Assembly (NCBI RefSeq): GCF_014641715.1
Contig: NZ_BMIG01000001.1
Location: forward strand, 124,001-188,000
DNA length: 64,000 nucleotides
Direction of reading: 5' to 3'
Source of the DNA: Polaromonas eurypsychrophila
GTDB lineage: Bacteria > Pseudomonadota > Gammaproteobacteria > Burkholderiales > Burkholderiaceae_C
The notes under the pieces: model-generated
What the model saw: only the letters and a program-made list of their open reading frames with translations
What the model was told of the DNA's origin: nothing
The model's database searches: none
In this document: positions 8,625 to 17,115 of the stretch, piece by piece
How positions within the stretch are numbered: position 1 is the stretch's first letter
Layout: each line of letters starts with the position of its first letter
Made by a program: the position numbers and the translations under genes

Positions 8625-9470
8625 GTGCGAAATCTCAACCAGGACACCATCACCCAGGCCGTGATTGCGCGTTTTGCGGGCACGCCCGATCCCCGCCTCA
8701 AGGAAATCATGACCAGCCTGGTGCAGCATCTGCACGCGTTTGCGCGCGAGGTAAAGCTGACCGAGTCCGAATGGCTGGCCGGCATCGATTTCCTGACCGC
8801 GACCGGCCAGAAGTGCGATGACAAGCGCCAGGAATTCATCCTGCTGAGTGACACGCTGGGCCTGTCCATGCTGACGGTGGCCATGAACAACAACAAACCG
8901 GCTGGCTGCACCGAAGCGACAGTGTTTGGCCCCTTCTTTCTGGAAGGCGCACCACGCTTCAATCTGGGCGATGACGTTGCAGGCGGTGCCCGTGGCGAGC
9001 CCTGCCTGGTGCATGGCACCATCAAGGCACTCGATGGCACACCGGTACCGAACGCGCTCATCAATGTCTGGCAGGCCGATGCCGAGGGCAATTACGACGT
9101 GCAGTACGCGCACCTGGCCAAACCGCAGGCGCGCGGCATCCTCAATGCCGATGAGAACGGCAACTTCCACTTCAAGACCATCCTGGCCGAGGCCTACCCC
9201 ATACCGACCGACGGCCCGGTCGGCGCGATGCTGAAGGCGACCAGCAACCATCCGTGGCGGCCCGCCCACTTGCACTTCATGATTGATGCACCGGGTTACG
9301 AAAAACTCATCACGCATGTGTTTCGTGAGGAAGACCCGTACCTTGAATCAGACGTGGTTTTTGGCGTGCGTTCATCGCTGGTCGCAGACTGGAAGAAAAA
9401 CCCCGACGGCACTTACGACCTCGACTACGACTTTGTGCTCAACCCGGTCAAGCAGACCGCCAAAGTCTGA
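8625..9470 (+). CDS. Intradiol dioxygenase, hydroxyquinol 1,2-dioxygenase type (copy 1)
   Basis: A 281-residue non-haem Fe(III) dioxygenase opening hydroxyquinol (1,2,4-trihydroxybenzene) between the adjacent hydroxyls to maleylacetate. Predicted iron ligands are Tyr157 (GNYDVQY), Tyr191 (AYPIPTDGP), His215 and His217 (RPAHLHF). The N-terminal helical dimerisation domain, with its KCDDKRQEFILLSDTLGLSM stretch, is intact. GTG at 8625 is chosen because GGAAGG lies 9-14 bases upstream and the N-terminus then aligns with copy 2 at 13171. Maleylacetate reductase at 3461 would take the product. The Dabb gene follows 17 bases downstream. Confidence 0.92.
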   Translation: MRNLNQDTITQAVIARFAGTPDPRLKEIMTSLVQHLHAFAREVKLTESEWLAGIDFLTATGQKCDDKRQEFILLSDTLGLSMLTVAMNNNKPAGCTEATVFGPFFLEGAPRFNLGDDVAGGARGEPCLVHGTIKALDGTPVPNALINVWQADAEGNYDVQYAHLAKPQARGILNADENGNFHFKTILAEAYPIPTDGPVGAMLKATSNHPWRPAHLHFMIDAPGYEKLITHVFREEDPYLESDVVFGVRSSLVADWKKNPDGTYDLDYDFVLNPVKQTAKV

Positions 9471-9487
9471 AAAACGGGTGTGAAAGC

Positions 9488-9838
9488 GTGATCAAACACA
9501 TCGTCATGTGGAATGTTCGCGGCGACACGGTGGCTGAAAAAGCCACCGGGGTGGCCAAACTCAAACAGACGTTTGAAAGCCTGCGCGGCAAGGTGCCCGG
9601 CCTGCTGAATCTTGAAATCGGCGTGGACATCAGCCGCATCGACTACGCCTGTGACGTGGTGCTGTATTCAGAGTTTGACTCGCAGGCCGCGCTCGATGCC
9701 TATGCGGTCCACCCCGAGCATCTGCGTGTCAAACATGAACTGGCCGACCTGCGCGTTGCGCGTTACCAGGTGGATTACGAAGACCCGCACGAGCGCCGCG
9801 TGCCCACTGCCCATCAACACAAGGAAACCAGCGAATGA
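9488..9838 (+). CDS. Dabb-family (stress-responsive alpha/beta barrel) protein
   Basis: A 116-residue ferredoxin-like dimeric alpha/beta barrel protein opening IKHIVMWNV, the usual Dabb start, with the C-terminal HPEHLRVKHELADLRVARYQVDY strand-helix block. GTG start at 9488. Members act as small cyclases, decarboxylases or handlers of unstable intermediates in catabolic operons. Here it is between the dioxygenase and an NTF2-like gene with which it overlaps by four bases. The specific reaction is unknown. Confidence 0.85.
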   Translation: MIKHIVMWNVRGDTVAEKATGVAKLKQTFESLRGKVPGLLNLEIGVDISRIDYACDVVLYSEFDSQAALDAYAVHPEHLRVKHELADLRVARYQVDYEDPHERRVPTAHQHKETSE

Positions 9839-10452
9839 ACGACGAGATGAATAAGGAACTGCAGATCCGCCAGATGATCGAGCGCTGGGCGGTCTGGCGC
9901 GACGCCGGCGACTGGGAGCGTTTTGCCACCGTCTGGCACCCGGACGGTGTCATGATGGCGACCTGGTTCCAGGGCCCGTTCGCGGAGTTCATCCGCGTGA
10001 CCCAGGAAGGCTGGGCCAAGGGCGTTAGCATCCTGCACTTCCTGGGCGGCTCCGCCGTCGAAGTGGCGGACGAGCGCGCCATTGCGCAGACCAAGATGAC
10101 AATTTCCCAGCGCGGCATGGTCGAGGGCGCGAATGGCCCGGTGCTGTGCGACGTGGTCTGCACCGGCCGCTTCTACGACTTCGTTCAAAAACACGAAGGC
10201 CAGTGGAAGCTGCTGCACCGCCAGCCGATTTACGAGAAAGACCGCATCGACCCTGTGGATTCGGCCGCCAGCGTGGCGCTCGATGCGCAGGCGCTGCAGG
10301 CTTTTCCCGAAGGTTACCGGCACTTGGCCTATATCCAGACGCGTATTGGTTACACCGTCAAGCTTGACATGCCCATGCTCAAGGGGCCAGTGGTCGAGGA
10401 GCTGTACAAGCGTGGCGCCCGCTGGCTGGCCGGTGGGGCGCTGGAGCGCTGA
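9835..10452 (+). CDS. NTF2/SnoaL-like domain protein
   Basis: A 205-residue protein of the NTF2-like (SnoaL_4) superfamily, a cone-shaped alpha+beta fold used by ring-hydroxylating dioxygenase beta subunits, isomerases and dehydratases. The N-terminal IRQMIERWAVWRDAGDWERF segment and FATVWHPDGVMMA block are characteristic. It overlaps the Dabb gene by ATGA and precedes a Bug receptor, placing it in the hydroxyquinol-type operon. A role as isomerase, dehydratase or accessory subunit is possible. No catalytic residues can be assigned with confidence. Confidence 0.8.
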   Translation: MNDEMNKELQIRQMIERWAVWRDAGDWERFATVWHPDGVMMATWFQGPFAEFIRVTQEGWAKGVSILHFLGGSAVEVADERAIAQTKMTISQRGMVEGANGPVLCDVVCTGRFYDFVQKHEGQWKLLHRQPIYEKDRIDPVDSAASVALDAQALQAFPEGYRHLAYIQTRIGYTVKLDMPMLKGPVVEELYKRGARWLAGGALER

Positions 10453-10529
10453 AGAGTCGGCACAGGGCCGGCAGATCCGGGCACAGGCCCCATCGTTCGA
10501 TGATCCATTCCAACAAAGAGTAGACAAAC

Positions 10530-11507
10530 ATGAATTCGACAATCACCCGTCGGGCGGCACTTGCCGCCATCGCCGTGTGCAGCACCTCCCCCGGATTTGC
10601 GCAAGGTGCTTTTCCCAACAAAGCGCTGCGTATCATCGTGCCGCAACCGCCGGGCGGCGGTTTCGATTTTGTCGGGCGCGTGCTGGCCGAGCGGCTGGGC
10701 AAGTCGCTGGGCCAACCGGCGGTGGTTGAAAACCGCACCGGTTCAGGCACGCTGATCGGCACCGATCTGGCCGCCAAGGCCGAGCCCGATGGCCATACGC
10801 TGCTGGTCGGCTCGGTGTCCAACCTTGCGATCAACATGGGCCTGTATCGCAATCCGCCCTACAACAGCCTGCGCGACTTCGAGCCACTGGGCCTGGCTGT
10901 CGCCTACGCCTACACGCTGATGGGACGCAAGGATCTGCCTTACAAGTCGCTCAGCGAAGTTATTGCCTTTGCCAAGGCCAATCCGGGGCGGCTGACCTAC
11001 GCGTCGGCCGGGAACGGTTCGGGCCAGCACGTCATTGCCGCAGCGCTGTGGCGGCTGGCCGGTGTGGAGCTTACACACATACCCTACCGTGGCGCGCAAG
11101 CGGCTTACCAGGACCTGCTGGGCGGTCGGGTTGATTTTTTCTTTGACCTATCGCCCACGGCACGACCGCAGATCGAGGCCGGCAATGCGCGCGCGCTGGT
11201 GGTGTCCGGCCTGACACGCCAGCCGACCCTGCCGGATGTACCGACCATCACCGAGACCGGCGTGGCCAAGCTGGAACTTGAGTCCTGGTTCGGGCTTTTT
11301 GCACCGGCCAAAACACCGTCCAAGGTGCTGGAGCGGCTGCGCGCCGACCTCGAAACCGTGATTGCCTCGCGCGAAGTCAGCGACATCTTCCGCAAGGCCG
11401 GTGGCCGCTCGCTTAGTTTGTCGATGGCCGAGACGCGGGCCCTGGTCAAGCGCGATGTTGATCGCTGGTCCAAACTGGTTCGCGACATGGGCATCACGGC
11501 CGATTGA
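10530..11507 (+). CDS. Bug-family (TctC) periplasmic solute-binding protein
   Basis: A 325-residue receptor with a signal peptide (TITRRAALAAIAVCS, cleavage near SPGFAQG) and the family blocks IIVPQPPGGGFDFVGR, ENRTGSGTLIG, DGHTLLVGS and LPDVPTITETG. The AAAGAG upstream is a plausible ribosome site. It lies in the same run as the dioxygenase/Dabb/NTF2-like genes and overlaps the upstream part of the nitroreductase region, so it probably delivers a substrate of that pathway. There are no cognate membrane components nearby. Confidence 0.92.
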   Translation: MNSTITRRAALAAIAVCSTSPGFAQGAFPNKALRIIVPQPPGGGFDFVGRVLAERLGKSLGQPAVVENRTGSGTLIGTDLAAKAEPDGHTLLVGSVSNLAINMGLYRNPPYNSLRDFEPLGLAVAYAYTLMGRKDLPYKSLSEVIAFAKANPGRLTYASAGNGSGQHVIAAALWRLAGVELTHIPYRGAQAAYQDLLGGRVDFFFDLSPTARPQIEAGNARALVVSGLTRQPTLPDVPTITETGVAKLELESWFGLFAPAKTPSKVLERLRADLETVIASREVSDIFRKAGGRSLSLSMAETRALVKRDVDRWSKLVRDMGITAD

Positions 11508-11545
11508 TTTTCCACGCCACTTCACTTCATCAAGAAAAAACCATC

Positions 11546-12130
11546 ATGCAAATTCCCGCTCCCTGCCTTGACCAGTTGTTTCTCAAGGCGCGCACCGCCA
11601 ACGGCTTTGACGGCCGGCCGGTGCCGACCGCCTTGTTGCAGCAGGTCTACGAACTGGCCAGCATGGGCCCGACCTCGATGAACACGCAGCCCGCGCGTTT
11701 TGTTTTTCTGCTCACCCCGGAATCGCGAGCGCGCCTGCTGCCGGCCTTGAGCCCCGGCAACCTCGACAAGACGCGTGAGGCGCCGGTCACGGTCATCGTC
11801 GCCAATGACACCAGGTTCTACGAACACATGCCGCAGGTCTGGCACAAGCCGGGCGCGAAGGAAAATTTCGAGGGCAACCCGGGCCTGGCACAAGGCACGG
11901 CGACCCGCAACGGCACCTTGGGCGGCGCCTGGTTCATCATGGCCGCGCGCGCGCTGGGGCTGGACTGCGGACCGATGAGCGGGGTGGACCTGGCCAAGGT
12001 CAATACCGAGTTTTTTGCCGATGGCCGCCTGCAGGCCAACTTTCTGATCAACCTCGGTTATGGCGACGACAGCAAGCTGTTCGACCGCAATCCGCGGCTG
12101 TCGTTTGAACAGGCATGTTCGCTGCTTTGA
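11546..12130 (+). CDS. Nitroreductase family protein, RutE-like (malonic semialdehyde reductase type)
   Basis: A 194-residue flavin-dependent reductase matching the RutE/HadB-like branch, which reduces malonic semialdehyde to 3-hydroxypropionate in the Rut pathway. Marks include DQLFLKARTANGFDGRPVP at the N-terminus, the FMN-contact ASMGPTSMNTQPARF block and the C-terminal INLGYGDDSKLFDRNPRLSF. ATG at 11546 chosen; an in-frame earlier start would overlap the receptor stop. No other rut genes are present, so in this catabolic context it may reduce a different enal or semialdehyde. Confidence 0.85.
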   Translation: MQIPAPCLDQLFLKARTANGFDGRPVPTALLQQVYELASMGPTSMNTQPARFVFLLTPESRARLLPALSPGNLDKTREAPVTVIVANDTRFYEHMPQVWHKPGAKENFEGNPGLAQGTATRNGTLGGAWFIMAARALGLDCGPMSGVDLAKVNTEFFADGRLQANFLINLGYGDDSKLFDRNPRLSFEQACSLL

Positions 12131-12143
12131 ACCAGCGCGGCAC

Positions 12144-13025
12144 TCAGCCGCCCTGGCTTGCGGCCCGGCGGATGATGTCGGCGAAGTGTTTGATCATCGG
12201 CGAGCGGGTCGCGCCTTTTTGCCAGAGCATGCCGGGTGTGCGTATCGGTGTCGGGTCTTCCAGCGGCACCACCCGCAGGTCGTCGGAGGGCGAAACAGCA
12301 GTTTCGCCAATGATGCCGGCCAATTCGGTCTGGCGGATCAGCTCGATCATGGACGCGACGGAATTGAGCTGCACGACCACCAGCGGCTCCGCGCCGGCAG
12401 CCTCGAAGCAGTCGTCCAGCAACTGGCGTGTCTGGAACTGCGGATGCAGCAGCACCATGCGCACATGATGCAGTTCCACCATGCGCACGCGCCGCCGCTT
12501 CGCCAGCGGGTGCGATGTCGCCACCACCAGGCGCAGCTCCTCGTTGTACAGCGGCTCGAACCACAGGTCGGTTCCCTCGGGCCGGTAGGACACGGCCAAG
12601 TCGAGATGCCCGGACTTCAACTGGCTGACGATGGCGGCGGCCGACAGTTCTTCCACCGTTACCTGGATGCCCGGGTAGTGGTTCAAAAAAGACGACACGC
12701 AGTGCGGCACCATGCGCGTGTTGAAGCTCGGCGTGGTGCCCAGCCGGATGCTGCCGGTGAGGACTTCCACCTCGCCGCGCAGGGCCTGGATGCCGCGGTC
12801 GATCTGCTCGAGCGCGGGCGTCAGGTAGGTGCGCAGGATTTCGCCGGATTCGGTCATGCGGATCTTTTTGGCGCTGCGGTCGAACAGCTCGACGCCGAGC
12901 TCGTCCTCCATCTGCCGGATCTGGTGCGAGAGCGTGGACTGCGTGACGTGCAGGCGTTCGGCCGCGCGTGTGAAGTTCAGGGTTTCGGCGATGGCGTCGA
13001 AGTAACGGACATGGCGAAGTTCCAT
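12144..13025 (-). CDS. LysR-family regulator of the second ring-cleavage module
   Basis: A 293-residue LysR regulator of the CynR/CbbR-like branch with HTH LRHVRYFDAIAETLNFTRAA and the effector domain from about residue 90. It is convergent with the nitroreductase and divergent from the second dioxygenase at 13171. The 145-base gap holds a perfect palindrome (13049-13063) suited to LysR binding. It most likely controls the dioxygenase, citryl-CoA-lyase-like, CoA-transferase and transporter run in response to an aromatic intermediate. Confidence 0.92.
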   Translation of the reverse strand: MELRHVRYFDAIAETLNFTRAAERLHVTQSTLSHQIRQMEDELGVELFDRSAKKIRMTESGEILRTYLTPALEQIDRGIQALRGEVEVLTGSIRLGTTPSFNTRMVPHCVSSFLNHYPGIQVTVEELSAAAIVSQLKSGHLDLAVSYRPEGTDLWFEPLYNEELRLVVATSHPLAKRRRVRMVELHHVRMVLLHPQFQTRQLLDDCFEAAGAEPLVVVQLNSVASMIELIRQTELAGIIGETAVSPSDDLRVVPLEDPTPIRTPGMLWQKGATRSPMIKHFADIIRRAASQGG

Positions 13026-13048
13026 AAAAAACCCCCGAATTCAATCAT

Positions 13049-13063
13049 TGATCGCATCGATCA
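13049..13063. promoter_or_regulatory. Candidate LysR operator
   Basis: TGATCG-CAT-CGATCA is a perfect inverted repeat 24 bases upstream of the LysR start and about 108 upstream of the divergent dioxygenase, a typical position for a LysR recognition site. Assignment is from position and symmetry only. Confidence 0.5.
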
Positions 13064-13170
13064 TAACGGTGCAAATTAATCACTTCCGTGGCATTGCATG
13101 ACATCCTAGACTCGCGGGGCTTTCTCATGCCAGGCCCTCAGGGCCAACGATGAATAAAAGGAGACAAGAC

Positions 13171-14064
13171 ATGGCACAACTAGAAGCACAGGACCTCGCG
13201 CAAGCGGTGGTGGACCGCATGGCGGACTGCGCCGACCCGCGGTTCAAGCAGGTGATGACGTCGCTGGTGAAACATGCGCATGCCTTTGTGCAGGACGTGC
13301 AGCTCACGCCGCAGGAATGGATGACCGCCATCCAGTTTCTGACCGCCACCGGCAAGATGTGCGACGAAAAACGCCAGGAGTTCATCCTGCTGTCCGACAC
13401 CCTCGGCATTTCCATGCTGGTGGTCGCGATTGAGCAGGCCAAGGGCGCGGCCGCACACAAGGCGCGCAGCGGTGTCGATTCGCCGACCGAAGCCACGGTG
13501 CAGGGCCCGTTTTACTGGGAAGGCGCGCCCGAACTCGAACTCGGTGCCGACATCGGCGCGGGTAATTCGGGCGAGCCCTGTTATTACCACGGCCGCGTCA
13601 CCGACCTGGCCGGCAAACCGCTGGCCCGCTGTGCGGTGGACGTGTGGTCGGGCGACGGCGAAGGTTTTTACGACATGCAAAAAGGCGAGGATGCCGGCAT
13701 GGCGCTGCGTGCGCGCTTTTACACGGACGCGGACGGCAACTACCGCTTCTGGTCCATCAAACCCTCTTTTTATCCGGTGCCGGCCGACGGCCCGGTGGGT
13801 GGCATGTTGCACCGCATGGGCCGGCATCCGAACCGGCCCGGCCACATGCACATGATGCTGAGCGCGCCCGGCCATGAGCGGCTGACCACCCACATTTTTG
13901 TGTCCGACAGCCCTTACATCGATTCCGACGCCGTGTTCGGCGTGCGCAACAGCCTGATCGTGGATTTCGATGCACACCCGGCCGGCAAGGCGCCGGACGG
14001 CCGCACCCTGGACACACCCTTCCACAGCGCGAAGTACGACTTCCGGCTGGTGGCCAGCGCCTGA
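13171..14064 (+). CDS. Intradiol dioxygenase, hydroxyquinol 1,2-dioxygenase type (copy 2)
   Basis: A 297-residue Fe(III) ring-cleavage dioxygenase paralogous to copy 1. Predicted ligands are Tyr167 (EGFYDMQ), Tyr201 (FYPVPADGP), His225 and His227 (RPGHMHM). It differs from copy 1 by an insert near residues 90-105 and a longer C-terminal tail. The ATG at 13171 follows AAAGGAGACA; an earlier in-frame ATG at 13150 is less well placed. It is the first gene of a plus-strand run continuing with a citrate-synthase-fold lyase and a CoA-transferase, so its natural substrate may be a substituted trihydroxybenzene rather than hydroxyquinol itself. Confidence 0.9.
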   Translation: MAQLEAQDLAQAVVDRMADCADPRFKQVMTSLVKHAHAFVQDVQLTPQEWMTAIQFLTATGKMCDEKRQEFILLSDTLGISMLVVAIEQAKGAAAHKARSGVDSPTEATVQGPFYWEGAPELELGADIGAGNSGEPCYYHGRVTDLAGKPLARCAVDVWSGDGEGFYDMQKGEDAGMALRARFYTDADGNYRFWSIKPSFYPVPADGPVGGMLHRMGRHPNRPGHMHMMLSAPGHERLTTHIFVSDSPYIDSDAVFGVRNSLIVDFDAHPAGKAPDGRTLDTPFHSAKYDFRLVASA

Positions 14065-14100
14065 AATCCCTCGCGCATCCTTTTTGACTGGAGAACTTCT

Positions 14101-14904
14101 TTGAAAATCGGCAAGGCCACCGTGCCCCGCTCCGCCATCTGCACCTCGAACGAAAACACCATTGTGGTTCGCGGCGCCGACCTCGCGCACGAACTGATCG
14201 GACAGATCAACTTCGGCGACTACTTCTTCCTGCTGGTCACCGGCCGCCGCGCCGATGCCGCAACCAGCGCCGTGCTCAATGCCACGCTGGTGGCCATTGC
14301 CGAACACGGCCTGGTGCCCAGCGTGCAGGCCGCGCGCATGACGCTGGCTGCCGCACCCGATGCGATGCAGGGCGCGGTGGCCGCCGGCATCCTGGGCTCC
14401 GGCTCGGTGATCCTCGGTGCGTCGGAGAGCGCCGGCCGCCTGTTCCTGGCGGTGGAACAGGAAGCGGCGAAACACCAGGGCGACATCACCGCAGCTGCAC
14501 GCGCGGTGGTCGCTGACCTGCGTGCCCGCAAGCAACCGATTGCCGGTTACGGCCACCCGGAGCACAAGACGCTGGACCCGCGTGTCGGCAAGCTGTTCGA
14601 GGTGTCGGCCAAAGCCGGCGGTGGTCAGCGTTATGTGGAGATTGCGCGCGCCATCGAGGCGGTGATCCCCGAGGTCGTGGGCAAGGCGCTCCGGCTCAAT
14701 GTCTCGGGTGCGATTCCGGCCGTGCTGCTGGGCGTGGACTTCCCGGTCAATGCGCTCAAGGGTGTGCCCATGCTGGCGCGCACGGCCAGCCTGATCGCCC
14801 ACCTCAATGAGGAACTCACCGACCCCATCGGCTTTGCGCTGTCCTACCAGGCCACGCGCGAGCAGGAATACACCGGCGACATGCCGGTGGAGCGTCAGGT
14901 ATGA
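14101..14904 (+). CDS. Citryl-CoA lyase-like protein (citrate synthase fold)
   Basis: A 267-residue, short citrate-synthase-superfamily protein resembling the C-terminal lyase domain of ATP-citrate lyase and stand-alone citryl-CoA lyases, which cleave a tertiary-alcohol acyl-CoA into acetyl-CoA and a keto acid. GYGHPEHKTLDPR (His152) matches the substrate His loop of citrate synthase, and GVDFP (Asp213) matches the catalytic Asp strand. The other catalytic His (LHGGA in citrate synthase) is replaced by LGASESAG. TTG start at 14101 after CTGGAG. It overlaps the CoA-transferase by four bases, so activation and cleavage of one acid by this pair is a reasonable inference. Confidence 0.82.
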   Translation: MKIGKATVPRSAICTSNENTIVVRGADLAHELIGQINFGDYFFLLVTGRRADAATSAVLNATLVAIAEHGLVPSVQAARMTLAAAPDAMQGAVAAGILGSGSVILGASESAGRLFLAVEQEAAKHQGDITAAARAVVADLRARKQPIAGYGHPEHKTLDPRVGKLFEVSAKAGGGQRYVEIARAIEAVIPEVVGKALRLNVSGAIPAVLLGVDFPVNALKGVPMLARTASLIAHLNEELTDPIGFALSYQATREQEYTGDMPVERQV

Positions 14905-16067
14905 GCCAGGTTCTCGCGGGTGTGCGGGTGGTCGAGCACGGCACCTTCATCACCGGGCCGGCCGCGTCCATGCTGCTGGCCGACCTGGGCGCCGATGTCG
15001 TCAAGGTCGAGCTGCCGGGCACGGGCGATCCCTTCCGGGCTTTCAAGGGCGGCCTCTACAGCCCGCACTTCCAGACCTACAACCGCAACAAGCGCAGCAT
15101 CACGCTGAACACCAAGCGCGCCGAGGACCTGGCGCAGTTCGACGCGCTGATCCGGGACGCCGATGTTTACATCCAGAACTTCAGGCCCGGCGTGGCCGAA
15201 CAGATAGGCGCCGGCGAGGAGCGCCTGCGCAAGCTCAACCCGCGGCTGGTTTATTGCGCCATCAGCGGTTTCGGTGCCACCGGCCCTTCGGCGCAACGGC
15301 CGGCCTACGACACCGTCGCCCAGGCGGTCAGCGGATTTCTCGGCCTGCTGGTGAACCCCAAGGATCCGCGCGTGCTGGGCCCAGCCATGGCGGATTCGCT
15401 GACCGGCTTTTACGCGGCCTACGGCATTCTCGGGGCGTTGCATGAACGCCATACCACCGGCGTGGGCCGCAAGGTCGAGGTCTCGATGTTCGAGGCCATG
15501 ACCCACTTCAACATTGACGCCTTCCAGCACCTGTTTTCCGAGAACGAAATCATGGGCCCGTTCAGCCGGCCCAGCGTGTCGCAGTCCTACGTGATGAAAT
15601 GTTCGGACGACAAATGGCTTGCCCTGCACATGTCTTCGCCACCGAAGTTCTGGCAGGGCCTGGCCGCGGCGATGGAACGGCCGGACATTTTTGAGGATGA
15701 ACGTTTTGCCACACGCGAGGCGCGCATCGCGCAACAGGAAGACATGATTGCCGTGCTGGGCCCCATCTTCGCCGGGCGTGACCGTGCCGAGTGGTGCCGC
15801 CGCCTGGAGGCGCAGGACGTGCCGCACGCACCCATGTACACCACGGCCGAGGTGCCAGAGGACCCGCAGGCCCGGCACCTGCAGCTTTTTGTCGAAGCCC
15901 CTCACCCGGTAGCCGGCACCTACCGCACCGTGCGTTCGCCGGTCTCCTTCGATGGCCAGCGCTCACTCGAGATCACCGCGCCACCGCTGCTGGGCGCGCA
16001 CAACGCAGAACTTCGGAACGGCTGGGCCCCCCGCCCCGCCAAACCGCATCAGGAAACAACATCATGA
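14901..16067 (+). CDS. Class III (CaiB/BaiF) CoA-transferase
   Basis: A 388-residue family III CoA-transferase moving CoA between carboxylic acids. The N-terminal VRVVEHGTFITGPAASMLLA block, KRSITLNTK, and the catalytic aspartate in PAMADSLTGFYAA (Asp165) are present, followed by the TGVGRKVEVSMFEAM strand. ATG at 14901 overlaps the lyase stop, and its own stop overlaps the next start (ATGA), so lyase, transferase and Bug receptor are co-translated. It likely activates the ring-cleavage-derived acid before C-C cleavage. Confidence 0.92.
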   Translation: MSQVLAGVRVVEHGTFITGPAASMLLADLGADVVKVELPGTGDPFRAFKGGLYSPHFQTYNRNKRSITLNTKRAEDLAQFDALIRDADVYIQNFRPGVAEQIGAGEERLRKLNPRLVYCAISGFGATGPSAQRPAYDTVAQAVSGFLGLLVNPKDPRVLGPAMADSLTGFYAAYGILGALHERHTTGVGRKVEVSMFEAMTHFNIDAFQHLFSENEIMGPFSRPSVSQSYVMKCSDDKWLALHMSSPPKFWQGLAAAMERPDIFEDERFATREARIAQQEDMIAVLGPIFAGRDRAEWCRRLEAQDVPHAPMYTTAEVPEDPQARHLQLFVEAPHPVAGTYRTVRSPVSFDGQRSLEITAPPLLGAHNAELRNGWAPRPAKPHQETTS

Positions 16068-17068
16068 AACACCTTTCTTTTGGTTCAGGCCAGGTGCTGG
16101 CGCGCCGCACCGTGCTGGCGGCCCTGGTTTCTGCCGCCCTTGGCCTGGCGCCGGCGGCCGTGTTGGCCCAGGACTACCCGTCGCGGCCGGTCAAACTCGT
16201 CGTGCCTTTCGGCGCGGGCACAACCACCGACATCATCAGCCGCATCTTTGCCGAGGCGCTGTCCAGGCCGCTGGGCCAGAGTCTCATTGTCGAGAACCGC
16301 GCGGGTGCGGGCGGCAATATCGGCTCGGATCTGGTGGCCAAGTCCACGCCCGACGGTTACACCATCCTCATGGGCACGGTGGGCACCCACGCCATCAATC
16401 CGGGCCTGTACAAGCGCATGCCCTACGACGCCATCAAGGACTTTACGCCGATTGCTTATGCGGGTTATACGCCGACGCTGCTGGTCGTCGCGGCCAATTC
16501 ATCTCTCAAGGCGCTGAAGGATTTGCAGGCGCAGGCCGCGAAGCCCGGTGGCGTGAGTTTTGCCTCCGCCGGCAACGGCACCTCCGGCCACCTGGCTGGC
16601 GAACTGCTGAAGGCGAGGCTGGGCGGCGAGATGGTGCATGTGCCCTACAAGGAAGGCGGGCTCGCCATGTCCGACGTCATGAGTGGACAGGTGCAGTTCA
16701 TGTTTTACCACCCGGCCGCCGTGATGCCGCACATCCAGTCCGGCAAGCTGCGCGCCCTGGGCGTGTCCAGCGTGCGGCGCAGCATCGCAGCGCCCGATGT
16801 GCCGTCGATCACCGAGCAGGGCTTTGGGGAATTCGACCTGGTTCCGTGGTTCATGCTGTATGCGCCTGCCGGCACGCCCGCGCCGGTGCTGGCGAAGCTC
16901 CGCGCTGCGGCCGCGCAGGTGCTCGCCACGCCCGAACTCAAAACCAGGCTGGCCGCCCAGGGACTGGAGATGCGCGACTTCAAGCCCGAGGAACTGAGTG
17001 CCTTCAACCGCAGCGAGATCAGCAAGTGGTCTGAACTCGTCAAGCGCTCTGGCGCGCAGATCGACTGA
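16064..17068 (+). CDS. Bug-family (TctC) periplasmic solute-binding protein
   Basis: A 334-residue receptor with a signal peptide (ARRTVLAALVSAALGLAPAA, cleavage near VLAQDYP) and the hallmark KLVVPFGAGTTTDIISR, ENRAGAGGNIGS, DGYTILMGTVGTH and APDVPSITEQG blocks. The ATG overlaps the CoA-transferase stop. A second uptake system, the Liv-type ABC importer, begins 48 bases downstream, so this operon encodes two receptors for presumably related substrates. Confidence 0.93.
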   Translation: MKHLSFGSGQVLARRTVLAALVSAALGLAPAAVLAQDYPSRPVKLVVPFGAGTTTDIISRIFAEALSRPLGQSLIVENRAGAGGNIGSDLVAKSTPDGYTILMGTVGTHAINPGLYKRMPYDAIKDFTPIAYAGYTPTLLVVAANSSLKALKDLQAQAAKPGGVSFASAGNGTSGHLAGELLKARLGGEMVHVPYKEGGLAMSDVMSGQVQFMFYHPAAVMPHIQSGKLRALGVSSVRRSIAAPDVPSITEQGFGEFDLVPWFMLYAPAGTPAPVLAKLRAAAAQVLATPELKTRLAAQGLEMRDFKPEELSAFNRSEISKWSELVKRSGAQID

Positions 17069-17115
17069 GAGACAAGTTTTCCGCGACCTACCTATAAATC
17101 AACTGGAGACAAATC

